Assembly (NCBI RefSeq): GCF_014235765.1
Contig: NZ_JACMYH010000003.1
Location: forward strand, 186,001-250,000
Reading direction: 5' to 3'
Origin: Pseudomonas baltica
GTDB taxonomy: Bacteria; Pseudomonadota; Gammaproteobacteria; Pseudomonadales; Pseudomonadaceae
DNA length: 64,000 nucleotides
Below the pieces are notes generated by a model that did not search any database, had not been told where the DNA came from, and saw only the letters and a program-made list of their open reading frames with translations. Shown here piece by piece: positions 8,657 to 19,417 of this stretch. Both the position numbers and the translations under genes were made by a program. Numbering within the stretch: position 1 is the stretch's first letter; every line of letters begins with the position of its first letter.

Positions 8657-9508
8657 ATGACCTCACCCACTGTATTGATAGCCGGTTGCGGCGATATCGG
8701 CAGTCGCGTCGCCCGCCGTCTGTTGGCGCTGGACTGGCGCGTGTACGGCCTGCGGCGACAGGTCGAGCAACTGCCCACCGGTGTGCTCGGCGTCGCCGCC
8801 GACCTGCACCAGGCTCAATGCCCCGACGCCTGGCCACGGGAGCCCCTGGATTACCTGCTGTATTGCGTGGCCGCCACCCAGCATGACGAGGCGGGTTATC
8901 AGGCGGCCTATGTCGACGGTCTGCGCCATGTGCTGGCCTGGTTGGCAGAGAACCGGCAGACACCCAGTCGAATAGTCTTCGTGTCCAGCAGCAGCGTGTA
9001 CGGACAGAGCGAAGGGGAGTGGGTCGATGAGACCTCGCCGGTAGCGCCAGGCGGATTTTCCGGGCAGCTGATGCGCAAGGCCGAGCAACTGGCGCTGAAC
9101 GCCCCGGTGCCGGCGACCGTTGTGCGCTTGACCGGCATCTATGGTCCTGGCCGTGAGCGGTTGGCGGCTCAGGTGCGCGAGGGGTATCAGGTCGCGTCGC
9201 AGCCACCGCTGTATGGCAACCGCATTCACGCGGACGATGCCGCCGGCCTGCTGGCGTTCGTGCTGCAAGCGGATGCTCGGGGTGAGGTGCTGGACGATTG
9301 CTATATAGGTGTCGACGACGCCCCGGCAGCACTGCACGAGGTCGTGGACTGGCTGCGGGCGTACCTTGGCGTCACCCATCGGTCGCAGACCCAGAGCATT
9401 CGCCGCACCGGTTCCAAGCGCTGCAGCAATGCGCGCGCCAAGGCGCTCGGCTGGCTGCCGCAGTACCCCACCTACCGTGAGGGCTACGCAGCCTTGCTGG
9501 AACGATAA
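8657..9508 (+). CDS. NAD(P)-dependent SDR-family oxidoreductase (YeeZ-like)
   Basis: Extended short-chain dehydrogenase/epimerase-like protein of 283 residues. The N-terminal nucleotide-binding loop reads IAGCGDIGSRVARRL, and a VRLTGIYGPGR segment follows, typical of the NAD-dependent epimerase family. The catalytic Tyr-xxx-Lys of SDRs is not clearly placed: SSSVYGQ supplies a tyrosine, but the residue four positions on is not lysine, so activity as a dehydrogenase is doubtful. Ribosome-binding site AGGAG at 8643-8647. It is divergent from exbB. The substrate is unknown. Confidence 0.8.
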   Translation: MTSPTVLIAGCGDIGSRVARRLLALDWRVYGLRRQVEQLPTGVLGVAADLHQAQCPDAWPREPLDYLLYCVAATQHDEAGYQAAYVDGLRHVLAWLAENRQTPSRIVFVSSSSVYGQSEGEWVDETSPVAPGGFSGQLMRKAEQLALNAPVPATVVRLTGIYGPGRERLAAQVREGYQVASQPPLYGNRIHADDAAGLLAFVLQADARGEVLDDCYIGVDDAPAALHEVVDWLRAYLGVTHRSQTQSIRRTGSKRCSNARAKALGWLPQYPTYREGYAALLER

Positions 9509-9526
9509 TCGTGCATTCGCCTGGTG

Positions 9527-10261
9527 TTACTTGCTGAGCAACCAGCGCCGGGTGCCGGGCACCAGGTTGGGCATTTCGTCATCCTGGGCCTGGTTGAGCG
9601 CCTGCAGGATTTCCAGTTGGTTGCCGTTGCGACGAAAGATGAACGCATTGCCGCGCTGTTGCTGTTCCAGCCACATGCTGTCGAACTCGCCACTCATGGC
9701 GGCGCAGTCGCCCGCCAGGCACAGCGCATAGCGATCCAGGCCGGCCAGCCCGTCGATGCGGCCGTCGGGAAGGAAATGCGCCACGCCGCCCTTGCCCGGG
9801 CCTTCGACCACTTTCCAGTCGCCGCCCATGTAGGCGGTATACAGCGCCTGTTCGAACGTGGCGCCCGCTGGCGTGTCCGCACGCACGGGCGTCGCCGACT
9901 TGCTGAACGTCTGCACCGGGCTGTTATCGCTCGCTGCCTGCTGCAGGGTATCGCCGTCGACCTTCAGGGTGTCTTCGCCGTTACCGTAGAAGTCCACCTT
10001 GAGCTGGCCGTCGGCCTGGGGCAGCAGCTTGCCTTCGCCCTCTTCGAAGCCATTGCTGAACCGGGCCTGGCCGGCCGCGGTGTCGATCGACCACTCCAGG
10101 GTCGGGCCGTTGGCCAGCAGCGCCTGGCGCAGGCTTGCGCCCTTGGCCGCGGCATCGATGGCTTTCTGATTGATCCAGACGCCGTTGGGGTCCACGTTTT
10201 CGTGGCTGGCGCAGCCGCCCAGGAACAGGGCGGCCAGAGATAGGGCGAGCGCGTGACGCAT
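9527..10261 (-). CDS. Putative lipoprotein of unknown function
   Basis: Protein of 244 residues with a lipoprotein signal: a short basic start, hydrophobic core LALSLAALFLGG, and a lipobox ending at Cys17 (LGGC-ASHE). The residue after the cysteine is alanine, consistent with outer-membrane sorting. The mature part is rich in aspartate and glycine and has no motif I recognise. It sits between ridA and the convergent SDR gene. I recall a conserved hypothetical protein at this place in pseudomonads but no function. Confidence 0.8.
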   Translation of the reverse strand: MRHALALSLAALFLGGCASHENVDPNGVWINQKAIDAAAKGASLRQALLANGPTLEWSIDTAAGQARFSNGFEEGEGKLLPQADGQLKVDFYGNGEDTLKVDGDTLQQAASDNSPVQTFSKSATPVRADTPAGATFEQALYTAYMGGDWKVVEGPGKGGVAHFLPDGRIDGLAGLDRYALCLAGDCAAMSGEFDSMWLEQQQRGNAFIFRRNGNQLEILQALNQAQDDEMPNLVPGTRRWLLSK

Positions 10262-10320
10262 GAAGGAAGTCCTTGCTGGCGAACGGCGCTGCAGCCAGTG
10301 GCCGCAGCGCGCGAAGCGGC

Positions 10321-10701
10321 TTATTCGATGACCAGGATAGCGTCCATTTCAACCTGCGCACCTTTGGGCAGGGCGGCAACACCAATGGCGGCACGGGCCG
10401 GGTAGGGCTGCTGGAAATAGCGGCTCATCACTTCGTTGACCGTGGCGAAATGGCCCAGGTCGGTCAGGAAGATGTTGAGCTTGACGATGTCCTTGAACGA
10501 GCCACCGGCCGCCTCGGCCACCGACTTGAGGTTCTCGAAGACCTGCACGGTCTGGGCTTCGAACCCTTCGACCAGCTCCATGGTAGTGGGATCCAGTGGG
10601 ATCTGGCCGGACATGTAGACGGTATTGCCAGCCTTGATGGCTTGGGAATAGGGGCCGATGGCAGCCGGGGCCTTGTCGCTGGTGATTACGGTCTTGGTCA
10701 T
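10321..10701 (-). CDS. ridA: Reactive intermediate deaminase RidA
   Basis: Trimeric enamine/imine deaminase of 126 residues that hydrolyses the reactive 2-aminoacrylate released by PLP enzymes. Family motifs seen: [15 protein letters not shown] near the N-terminus, MSGQIPLDP, and the arginine-containing [23 protein letters not shown] near the C-terminus. The start at 10701 has AAGGAG just upstream and lies 31 bases after the spoT stop, so it is probably co-transcribed with spoT. This is the only ridA-type gene in the window; none lies in the dadA-dadX gap. Confidence 0.95.
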   Translation of the reverse strand: MTKTVITSDKAPAAIGPYSQAIKAGNTVYMSGQIPLDPTTMELVEGFEAQTVQVFENLKSVAEAAGGSFKDIVKLNIFLTDLGHFATVNEVMSRYFQQPYPARAAIGVAALPKGAQVEMDAILVIE

Positions 10702-10732
10702 GAACAGCTCCTTGAAATGAAGGTTCTGCGTC

Positions 10733-12844
10733 TCACGCACGCACGCGCGTGAGACGGGTGACGCCTGCCAGGGCGCGCAGTTTCTTGATCACGCGAGCCA
10801 GGTGCACGCGGTCGTGCACGCTGACCACCAGCTGGACCACGCTGATGCGGCCATCGCGTTCGTCCATGCTGATTTTCTCGATGTTGCCATCGGCCGCGTT
10901 GACGCTGCTGGCCAGCAGCGCGATCAGGCCGCGCTGGTGTTCGAGCTCCACGCGCAGTTCGACATTGAACTCGCCCGTGACGTCCTTGGCCCAGCCCAGC
11001 TGGATGCACTTTTCCGGGTTGTGGCGGATTTCGCTGATGTTGCGGCAGTTTTCCAGGTGGACCACCATGCCCTTGCCCGCCGACAGGTGACCGACGATCG
11101 GGTCGCCGGGAATCGGCGTGCAGCACTTGGCATAGCTGAGCACCAGGCCTTCGGTGCCGCGGATGGCCAGCGGCCCCTCGGGGCTGGGCAGCTGCTCGCC
11201 GCCATCGGTCGCCAGCAGGCGTCGAGCCACCACATAGGCCATGCGGTTGCCCAGGCCGATGTCTTCGAGCAGGTCTTCGATGAGTTCCAGGCGGTATTCG
11301 GCCAGCATCGCCTGAATGCGCTCGGCAGGGATCGTGTCCAGAGCGCTGTCGAAACCATTGAGCACCTTGTTGAGCAGGCGTTCGCCCAGGTTCACCGACT
11401 CGGAGCGGCGCTGCAGCTTCAGGGCGTGGCGAATGTGCGTGCGGGCCTTGCCGGTGACCACGAAGTTGAGCCAGGCCGGGTTGGGCCTGGCGCCGGGCGC
11501 GCTGACGATTTCCACCGTCGAGCCGCTCTGCAGCGGCTCGGAGAGCGGAGCCAGGCGTCGGTTGATGCGGCAGGCAATGCAGCTGTTGCCCACGTCGGTG
11601 TGCACCGCATAGGCGAAGTCCACCGCGGTGGAGCCTTTGGGCAGCTCCATGATGCGACCCTTGGGGGTGAACACGTAGACCTCGTCCGGAAACAGGTCGA
11701 TCTTCACGCTCTCGATGAATTCCAGCGAGTTGCCGGCACGTTGCTGCATTTCCAGCACGCCTTTGACCCACTGGCGGGCACGGGCATGGGTGCCCTTGGG
11801 CTGTTCGTCGTCGCTGGACTTGTACAGCCAATGGGCAGCGATGCCGTTGTTGGCCATCTCTTCCATTTCACGGGTGCGGATCTGGATCTCGATGGGCACG
11901 CCGTGCATGCCGAACAGGGTGGTGTGCAGCGACTGGTAGCCATTGGCCTTGGGGATCGCGATGTAGTCCTTGAAGCGACCCGGCAGCGGCTTGTACAGGT
12001 TGTGCACGGCGCCCAGCACGCGGTAGCAGGTGTCGACCTTGTCGACCACGATGCGGAACGCATACACATCCATGATCTCGTTGAAGGCACGACGCTTGCC
12101 GCGCATCTTCTTGTAGATGCCATAGATGTGTTTCTGCCGCCCGCTGACATCGCCCTCGATGCCATCCACCGACAGGCAATGGGCCAGGGACTGCTCGATC
12201 TTGTTGACCAGTTCCTTGCGATTGCCCCGGGCGCGCTTGACGGCCTGGTAGATACGCGCCGAGCGCATCGGGTACATGGCCTTGAAGCCCAGGTCCTCGA
12301 ATTCGACGCGCACGTTGTGCATGCCCAGGCGGTTGGCGATGGGCGCGTAGATCTCCAGGGTTTCCTTGGCGATGCGCCGGCGCTTTTCGCCGGACAGCAC
12401 CTCGAGGGTGCGCATGTTGTGCAGGCGGTCGGCCAACTTGACCAGGATGACGCGGATATCCCGGGCCATGGCCATGGCCATTTTCTGGAAGTTTTCCGCC
12501 TGGGCCTCGGCCTTGGTCTCGAAGTTCATCTGGGTCAGCTTGCTGACCCCGTCGACCAGATCGGCCACGGTTTCGCCGAACTGGGCACTGAGTGCTTCCT
12601 TGGCGATACCGGTGTCTTCGATCACATCGTGCAGCATGGCCGCCATCAGGCTCTGATGGTCCATGTGCATGTCGGCGAGAATGCCTGCCACCGCCAGCGG
12701 ATGCGTGACGTAGGCTTCACCGCTGCGACGGCGTTGGCCGTCGTGGGCTTGTTCGGCGTAGAAGTACGCTCGGCGGACCAGGTTGACCTGTTCCTTGCCG
12801 AGGTAGGTCGACAGGCGATCGGCGAGGGCGTCTATGCTCGGCAA
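10733..12844 (-). CDS. spoT: Bifunctional (p)ppGpp synthetase/hydrolase SpoT
   Basis: Stringent-response enzyme of 703 residues. In order: the HD hydrolase domain ([23 protein letters not shown]), the synthetase domain with [19 protein letters not shown], a TGS domain ([12 protein letters not shown]), a helical linker and a C-terminal ACT domain. The RxKD form of the synthetase motif (RFKD) is the one of bifunctional enzymes, unlike the ExDD form of RelA. The start is a TTG at 12844 (reads MPSIDAL), supported by AGGAGG seven bases upstream. It follows rpoZ on the same strand. Confidence 0.96.
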   Translation of the reverse strand: MPSIDALADRLSTYLGKEQVNLVRRAYFYAEQAHDGQRRRSGEAYVTHPLAVAGILADMHMDHQSLMAAMLHDVIEDTGIAKEALSAQFGETVADLVDGVSKLTQMNFETKAEAQAENFQKMAMAMARDIRVILVKLADRLHNMRTLEVLSGEKRRRIAKETLEIYAPIANRLGMHNVRVEFEDLGFKAMYPMRSARIYQAVKRARGNRKELVNKIEQSLAHCLSVDGIEGDVSGRQKHIYGIYKKMRGKRRAFNEIMDVYAFRIVVDKVDTCYRVLGAVHNLYKPLPGRFKDYIAIPKANGYQSLHTTLFGMHGVPIEIQIRTREMEEMANNGIAAHWLYKSSDDEQPKGTHARARQWVKGVLEMQQRAGNSLEFIESVKIDLFPDEVYVFTPKGRIMELPKGSTAVDFAYAVHTDVGNSCIACRINRRLAPLSEPLQSGSTVEIVSAPGARPNPAWLNFVVTGKARTHIRHALKLQRRSESVNLGERLLNKVLNGFDSALDTIPAERIQAMLAEYRLELIEDLLEDIGLGNRMAYVVARRLLATDGGEQLPSPEGPLAIRGTEGLVLSYAKCCTPIPGDPIVGHLSAGKGMVVHLENCRNISEIRHNPEKCIQLGWAKDVTGEFNVELRVELEHQRGLIALLASSVNAADGNIEKISMDERDGRISVVQLVVSVHDRVHLARVIKKLRALAGVTRLTRVRA

Positions 12845-12907
12845 GGGAAAACCTCCTGCCGATGTGGGATAGAACCTCGCGCCGTACAGCGTCGACCGGG
12901 CATGGAC

Positions 12908-13171
12908 TCAGACGGCCTCGTTGGCCTCGTCTTCGAACGCTGCGAAGAGGGGCTCGTCTTCAACGATTTCAGCTTCAGCGATAGCAGCATAGTCGATCAG
13001 GCCTTCGGCGATTTCACGCAGGGCTACCACGGTAGGCTTGTCATTTTCCCACGCCACTTTCGGCTCTTTGCCGCCGGTCGCCAGTTGGCGAGCGCGTTTG
13101 GTGGAGAGCATGACCAGCTCGAAACGGTTATCCACGTGTTCTAGGCAGTCTTCAACGGTTACGCGGGCCAT
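12908..13171 (-). CDS. rpoZ: RNA polymerase omega subunit
   Basis: Small RNA polymerase subunit of 87 residues that helps assemble the beta-prime subunit and, in proteobacteria, forms part of a ppGpp site. It begins [20 protein letters not shown] and has the conserved RARQL and [10 protein letters not shown] segments. The start at 13171 gives the family length; the longer reading to 13276 runs into gmk. The order gmk-rpoZ-spoT is the same as in E. coli and puts a ppGpp-responsive subunit next to the gene that makes ppGpp. Confidence 0.97.
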   Translation of the reverse strand: MARVTVEDCLEHVDNRFELVMLSTKRARQLATGGKEPKVAWENDKPTVVALREIAEGLIDYAAIAEAEIVEDEPLFAAFEDEANEAV

Positions 13172-13268
13172 GGTCTTCCTCGTAGCAAATGCGATTATGC
13201 GCGCAGCCCGGATGGGCGAGCGGACTAGACAGTTTAAAAAATCACCAGCGTTTAGGGAAGCTTTGTTT

Positions 13269-13901
<633 letters not shown>

Positions 13902-14765
13902 TTACTCAATGTTCTGCACTTGTTCACGCATCTGCTCGATCAACACCTTGAGGTTGACGGCAGCCTGCGTACTACGTGGGTCGAAGGCTTTGGAGCCCAG
14001 GGTGTTGGCTTCGCGGTTGAGTTCCTGCATGAGGAAATCCAGGCGTCGGCCGGCGGCGCCGCCGGCCTTGAGCACGCGACGCACTTCGGTAACGTGGGTG
14101 GCGAGGCGATCGAGCTCTTCGGCCACGTCGCTTTTCTGCGCCAACAGGACCATTTCCTGCTCCAGGCGCTGCGGATCGAGTTCGACCTGCAGGTCGGCGC
14201 AGCGATCGAGGATCTTCTGCCGTTGCGTGCTGAGCATCTGCGGTACCAGGCTGCGCAGGGTGGCGACCTCGCTGCTCATGGCATCGAGCCGGTCGTTGAT
14301 CAGTCGGGCCAGTTCGGCGCCTTCGCGCACGCGGCCATGCTTCAGCTCGGCCAGCGCCTGAGCGAACAATTCGTTGGCCGCCGTGCTCAAGGCCTGCGGA
14401 TCGCTGGCATCGGCCACCAGCACGCCAGGCCAGGCCAGCACTTCCAGCGGGTTGAGTGGCGCAGGCTGCTTGATCAAGCCGGCGATGGTCTCGGCGGCGG
14501 CTATCAGTTGGGTGGCGCGTTCACGATCGACCTGCAGGGGCTGGCCGCCGGTTTCCTCGGTGTAGCGCAGGGTGCATTCGACCTTGCCGCGCGAGAGGCC
14601 CTGGCGCAGAGCTTCGCGCACCGAGCCTTCGAGGTCGCGCAGGGCCTCGGGCAGGCGCAGGTGCGGTTCCAGGTAGCGGTGATTGACCGAGCGCAGCTCC
14701 CAGCTCAGGGTGCCCTGGGCCGCGGCGCGTTCGCAGCGGGCGAAGGCGGTCATGCTGTGCACCAT
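13902..14765 (-). CDS. yicC: YicC-family endoribonuclease
   Basis: Protein of 287 residues. The family N-terminus M-x-x-SMTAFAR is present (MVHSMTAFARCE), as is the C-terminal signature AGGAAGRRLDFLMQELNREA with TLGSKA. YicC proteins have recently been shown to be endoribonucleases that help degrade small RNAs. The start at 14765 aligns with the E. coli N-terminus; a second ATG at 14753 lies inside it. It heads the run yicC-gmk-rpoZ-spoT and is divergent from rph. Confidence 0.92.
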   Translation of the reverse strand: MVHSMTAFARCERAAAQGTLSWELRSVNHRYLEPHLRLPEALRDLEGSVREALRQGLSRGKVECTLRYTEETGGQPLQVDRERATQLIAAAETIAGLIKQPAPLNPLEVLAWPGVLVADASDPQALSTAANELFAQALAELKHGRVREGAELARLINDRLDAMSSEVATLRSLVPQMLSTQRQKILDRCADLQVELDPQRLEQEMVLLAQKSDVAEELDRLATHVTEVRRVLKAGGAAGRRLDFLMQELNREANTLGSKAFDPRSTQAAVNLKVLIEQMREQVQNIE

Positions 14766-14974
14766 GGGGGGGAAACCTCGCAGGCGGTGGAGGATGAATC
14801 GAGGCGCAGGATTGTAGCGCAACCTGGCGCTGGCTCCCAATGCTGCCTTGTCCATCCCCGCATGGCATTGCACACACTGTGGCCGCGGGGCGGGCGGTGA
14901 GCCCTGTGCCGGCGCAGAGGCCATCTGCAATGTCCCGCTCAGACCCCGCGCGGGCAATTCGTGGTCGGACGCCC

Positions 14975-14980
14975 TATAAT
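14975..14980 (+). promoter_or_regulatory. Probable -10 element for rph
   Basis: A perfect TATAAT, 35 bases before the rph start codon and in an otherwise GC-rich stretch. I see no good -35 hexamer at the usual spacing. The position fits a short leader for rph. Confidence 0.5.
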
Positions 14981-15014
14981 GCCCGCCAGATTTGAGTCCA
15001 GTACAGGTATCCCG

Positions 15015-15737
15015 ATGAAACGTCCAAGTGGTCGCGCCGCCGATCAGCTCCGCTCGATCCGCATCACTCGCAACTACACCAAGCACGCCGAAGGGTCGGT
15101 GCTGGTAGAGTTCGGCGACACCAAGGTGATCTGCACCGTCAGCGTCGAAAACGGCGTTCCGCGCTTCCTCAAAGGCCAGGGCCAAGGCTGGCTGACCGCC
15201 GAATACGGCATGCTGCCACGCGCCACCGGCGACCGTAACCAGCGTGAGGCGAGCCGTGGCAAGCAAGGCGGTCGCACCCTGGAAATCCAGCGCCTGATCG
15301 GCCGTTCGCTGCGCGCAGCGCTCGACATGAGCAAGCTGGGCGACATCACCCTCTACGTCGATTGCGATGTGATCCAGGCTGATGGCGGTACCCGTACCGC
15401 GTCCATTACCGGTGCCATGGTGGCGTTGGTCGATGCCTTGAAAATGGTCAAGAAGCGCGGCGGCCTGAAAGGCGGCGATCCGCTCAAGCAGATGATCGCT
15501 GCAGTATCGGTGGGCATGTATCAGGGCGAGCCGGTCCTGGACCTGGACTACCTGGAAGACTCCGCCGCCGAGACCGACCTCAACGTGGTGATGACCAGCA
15601 CCGGTGGTTTCATCGAAGTGCAGGGCACCGCCGAAGGCGCGCCGTTCCAGCCCGCCGAGCTGAACGCCATGCTGGCGCTGGCTCAGCACGGCATGGAAGA
15701 AATCTTCGCCTTGCAGAAAGTCGCCCTGGGCGAGTGA
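15015..15737 (+). CDS. rph: Ribonuclease PH
   Basis: Phosphate-dependent 3'-5' exoribonuclease of 240 residues that trims tRNA precursors. The start [15 protein letters not shown] and the core segments [30 protein letters not shown] and [17 protein letters not shown] are intact, including the arginines and aspartates used for phosphate binding and catalysis. Unlike E. coli K-12, where rph is frameshifted, this copy is full length. The gene order rph-crc-pyrE is characteristic of pseudomonads. Confidence 0.97.
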   Translation: MKRPSGRAADQLRSIRITRNYTKHAEGSVLVEFGDTKVICTVSVENGVPRFLKGQGQGWLTAEYGMLPRATGDRNQREASRGKQGGRTLEIQRLIGRSLRAALDMSKLGDITLYVDCDVIQADGGTRTASITGAMVALVDALKMVKKRGGLKGGDPLKQMIAAVSVGMYQGEPVLDLDYLEDSAAETDLNVVMTSTGGFIEVQGTAEGAPFQPAELNAMLALAQHGMEEIFALQKVALGE

Positions 15738-15849
15738 TGCAAACCTCTGTGGGGGGGGCAGGCTCTCTCCAGGGGCGAGCTTTTCATAGCAACGGGCCTT
15801 TTGTGGAAGAGGGCCTTTTGTGGTGTTTCAAGCTCTGCAAGAAGCAAAC

Positions 15850-15881
15850 AAAAAAGCCGACCTCGAAGGGTCGGCTTTTTT
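15850..15881. terminator. Bidirectional terminator between rph and crc
   Basis: Stem GCCGACC paired with GGTCGGC across a six-base loop, extended by A-runs on the left and T-runs on the right (13-bp arms). The A and T tracts let it work for the plus-strand rph and the minus-strand crc. Confidence 0.9.
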
Positions 15882-15892
15882 GTGCCTGGCGA

Positions 15893-16672
15893 TCAGATCG
15901 TCAGGGTCCAGTCGTAGTCCACGATCAGTGGCGCATGCTGGGAAAAACGCGGCTGGCGCGGCAGGCGCGCGCTGCGCACGAAACGGCGCAGGCCAGGTGT
16001 GAGCAGCTGGTAGTCGAAGCGCCAGCCCAGGTTGAGCATCTCGGCCTGTTCGTTGTCGGGCCACCAGCTGTACTGGTCGCCTTCGCGGCTGACTTCGCGC
16101 AGTGCGTCGACGTAACCCATGTTGCCGACGATTTCGTCCATCCAAGCGCGCTCGGGTGCCAGGAAGCCCGGCGACTGCTGGCTGTCGCGCCAGTTCTTGA
16201 TGTCGAGTTTCTGTTGCGCTACATACAGCGAGCCACAGTAGATGTATTCGCGACGCTTGCGCCGTTGCTTGTCCAGGTACTTGCCGAAGTCGTCCATGAG
16301 CTTGAACTTCTGGTTCAAGTCTTCATCGCCGTTCATGCCCGAAGGCAACAGCAGGGTGGCAATACTGAGCTTGTCGAAATCTGCCTGCAGATAACGCCCG
16401 TAGCGGTCGGCTGTCTCGAAACCCAGCCCACTGATGACCGCCTTGGGTTGCAACCGCGAGTACAGCGCCACGCCGCCTTGGGCGGGCACTTCGGCATCGC
16501 ATGCATAAAGGAAGTAGCCGTCCAGTTGGAAGGCGGCGTCGTCCAGTTCAAAGGCGGAAGCACGGGTGTCCTGCAAGCAGATGACGTCGGCATTCTGGGC
16601 CTGCAGCCAACTGAGCAACCCGCGCTCGACTGCCGCCTGAATACCATTGACGTTCACACTGATGATCCGCAT
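15893..16672 (-). CDS. crc: Catabolite repression control protein Crc
   Basis: Protein of 259 residues with an exonuclease III/endonuclease fold but no known nuclease activity. It works with Hfq to block translation of catabolic mRNAs bearing A-rich motifs, and is relieved by CrcZ-type small RNAs. The N-terminus MRIISVNVNGIQAAVERGLL and C-terminus RFSQHAPLIVDYDWTLTI match my memory of Crc closely, and the position between rph and pyrE is the known crc locus. The start at 16672 is the first family-like methionine. Many catabolic genes elsewhere in the window are plausible targets. Confidence 0.95.
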   Translation of the reverse strand: MRIISVNVNGIQAAVERGLLSWLQAQNADVICLQDTRASAFELDDAAFQLDGYFLYACDAEVPAQGGVALYSRLQPKAVISGLGFETADRYGRYLQADFDKLSIATLLLPSGMNGDEDLNQKFKLMDDFGKYLDKQRRKRREYIYCGSLYVAQQKLDIKNWRDSQQSPGFLAPERAWMDEIVGNMGYVDALREVSREGDQYSWWPDNEQAEMLNLGWRFDYQLLTPGLRRFVRSARLPRQPRFSQHAPLIVDYDWTLTI

Positions 16673-16754
16673 ACATGGCCCCAAAAATCTTGTGCGTGTA
16701 TGATACCCGAGCTCTACCTAATTAGCTAAATCCGTGGTATCCGGGACTTTTTCG

Positions 16755-17396
16755 ATGCAGGCCTATCAGCGCGACTTCATTCGTTTTGCCATTGATCGAG
16801 GCGTTCTGCGTTTCGGCGAATTCACCCTGAAATCAGGGCGTACCAGCCCTTATTTCTTCAATGCCGGCCTGTTCAATACCGGCGCCGCACTGGCCGAACT
16901 GGCGCGCTATTATGCCGCAGCCATCGTTGACAGCGGCATTGCCTTCGACGTGTTGTTCGGCCCTGCCTACAAGGGTATTCCCCTGGCGGCCGCCACTTCC
17001 GTGCAACTGGCCGAAAGGCACCAGCTGGACGTGCCCTGGTGCTTCAATCGCAAGGAAGCCAAGGCGCACGGTGAAGGTGGCAGCCTGGTCGGCTCGCCGT
17101 TGGCCGGCAACGTGCTGATCATCGACGACGTGATCACCGCCGGTACGGCCATCCGTGAAGTGATGCAGATCATCCAGCAGCAGGGTGCCACTGCCGCTGG
17201 GGTCATGATCGCCTTGAATCGCCAGGAGCGTGGCAACGGCGAGCTGTCGGCCATCCAGGAGGTGGAGCGTGACTTCGCCGTACCGGTGGTCAGCATCGTT
17301 TCGCTGAACCAGGTGCTGGAATTTCTCGCCGACGATGCGCAGCTCAAGCAGCATCTGCCGGCGGTCGAAGCCTACCGTGCGCAATACGGTATCTGA
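16755..17396 (+). CDS. pyrE: Orotate phosphoribosyltransferase
   Basis: Joins orotate to PRPP to make orotidine 5'-phosphate in pyrimidine synthesis; 213 residues. The PRPP-binding loop reads [17 protein letters not shown] and the N-terminal [17 protein letters not shown] segment is typical. The start at 16755 ([11 protein letters not shown]) is the family start; in-frame upstream sequence to 16734 is short and unlike PyrE. A TATGAT at 16699-16704 may be its -10 element. The gene is divergent from crc. Confidence 0.96.
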   Translation: MQAYQRDFIRFAIDRGVLRFGEFTLKSGRTSPYFFNAGLFNTGAALAELARYYAAAIVDSGIAFDVLFGPAYKGIPLAAATSVQLAERHQLDVPWCFNRKEAKAHGEGGSLVGSPLAGNVLIIDDVITAGTAIREVMQIIQQQGATAAGVMIALNRQERGNGELSAIQEVERDFAVPVVSIVSLNQVLEFLADDAQLKQHLPAVEAYRAQYGI

Positions 17397-17400
17397 GCAC

Positions 17401-18000
17401 GTGCGTCTGCACCTGGCGGTGGCGGCGATCAGCCTGCTGCCGGTGCTGGCGGCAACGGCGGCCGAGGCGCCGGGCATGCTGCTCTATCGCTACGTCGATA
17501 GCCGCGGCGTGACCGTGCTGGATCGCCAGGGCGTGCCCCCGGAGTACGTGGGCAAGGGTTACCAGGTGCTCAACCAGACCGGTCGGGTGGTGCAGACGGT
17601 GCCGCCTGCACCCACGGCCGAGGAACTGCGTCTCAAGCAGCAGGCCGATGTGCAGGCGCAGGCCGATGCGCAGCTGCTCGAGCGCTATCCATCGGTAGAA
17701 GAGCTGGACAAGGCCTGTGCCCGTCGCCGGGCGGAAATCGATGCGCTGATTGCCGTGGCCACGGCGAACGTGAAGACTTTGCAGGGTCAGCAGGCGACAT
17801 TGCAGGGGCAGGCTGCCGCCCAGGAACGTGCAGGTCAGGAGGTGTCGACGTCGATGCTCGACCAGCTGCGTGATGTGCACGCTCAAGTCGCCGAGCTGCA
17901 AACCCGCATCGCCAGGCTGCAGCAATCGCGCAGCGAAGCCGACGCCGGCTTTGCGCAGCAGCGAACCCAACTGGTCAAACTTCTCGAAAATCCCCTGTAG
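17401..18000 (+). CDS. DUF4124-type secreted protein with coiled coil
   Basis: Protein of 199 residues starting at a GTG five bases after the pyrE stop. A signal peptide (LHLAVAAISLLPVLAATAAEA) is followed by a DUF4124-like module (LYRYVDSRGVTVLDRQGVPPEYVGKGYQVL). The rest is charged and glutamine-rich and probably forms a coiled coil (QLRDVHAQVAELQTRIARLQQ). No clear ribosome-binding site is seen, so translation may depend on pyrE. The last two codons and the TAG stop lie inside a REP element, which suggests that the C-terminus was shaped by REP insertion. Function unknown; DUF4124 proteins are envelope-associated. Confidence 0.8.
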   Translation: MRLHLAVAAISLLPVLAATAAEAPGMLLYRYVDSRGVTVLDRQGVPPEYVGKGYQVLNQTGRVVQTVPPAPTAEELRLKQQADVQAQADAQLLERYPSVEELDKACARRRAEIDALIAVATANVKTLQGQQATLQGQAAAQERAGQEVSTSMLDQLRDVHAQVAELQTRIARLQQSRSEADAGFAQQRTQLVKLLENPL

Positions 18001-18452
18001 CAGCGGCGCAAGCCGCGTCGGGCCTTACCGCGTTCTGCCTGATGCACCGCATTCACCGCCGACGCGGCTCGCGCCGCTGCTACAGGGGAGCATTCATCGC
18101 CGACGCGGCTCGCGCCGCTGCTACAGGGGAGCATTCATCGCCGACGCGGCTCGCGCCGCTGCTACAGGGGAGCATTCACCGCCGACGCGGCTTGCGCCGC
18201 TGCTACGGGGGGGCATTTACCGCCGACGCGGCTCGCGCCGCTGCTACAGGGGAGCATTCATCGCCGACGCGGCTCGCGCCGCTGCTACAGGGGAGCATTC
18301 ATCGCCGACGCGGCTTGCGCCGCTGCTACGGGGGGCATTTACCGCCGACGCGGCTTGCGCCGCTGCTACAGGGATCGTTTGCGGGCGACGCGGCTTGTGC
18401 TGCTGTTACAGGGGGTCGGGAATTCTGTAGCAGCGGCGCGAGCCGCGTCGGC
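17994..18452. repeat. REP-derived tandem array, 41-bp period, about nine units
   Basis: The 487-base gap between the DUF4124 gene and argB is filled mostly by repeats. Units begin with GCCGACGCGGCT at 18058, 18099, 18140, 18181, 18222, 18263 and 18304 (exactly 41 bp apart), then about 40 bp apart at 18344 and 18384. Each unit carries a GCGGC-TCGC-GCCGC hairpin and a CTGCTACAGGG tail. Inverted copies of the same REP flank the array at 17994-18022 and 18425-18452. The last units are more diverged. No gene is visible in the gap, and the reading frames through it are repeat artefacts. Confidence 0.92.
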
Positions 18453-18487
18453 GATCGCTGCGGTGCGTCTGGCGCACCGCTGTCGGA

Positions 18488-19417
<930 letters not shown>

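Noticed and set aside
10802..13144. A 780-codon plus-strand frame opposite spoT
   Set aside because: Pure shadow of spoT and rpoZ: composition is dominated by H, D, Q and V typical of antisense frames, with no motif and no ribosome-binding site.
14766..15014. Extension of the yicC frame upstream to 15689
   Set aside because: The frame stays open opposite rph, but the extra residues are not YicC-like and rph is certain on the other strand. The start MVHSMTAFAR is family-like.
15740..15830. REP element after rph
   Set aside because: The G-rich stretch GTGGGGGGGGCAGGC and following bases do not form the paired halves of any REP type found elsewhere in the window.
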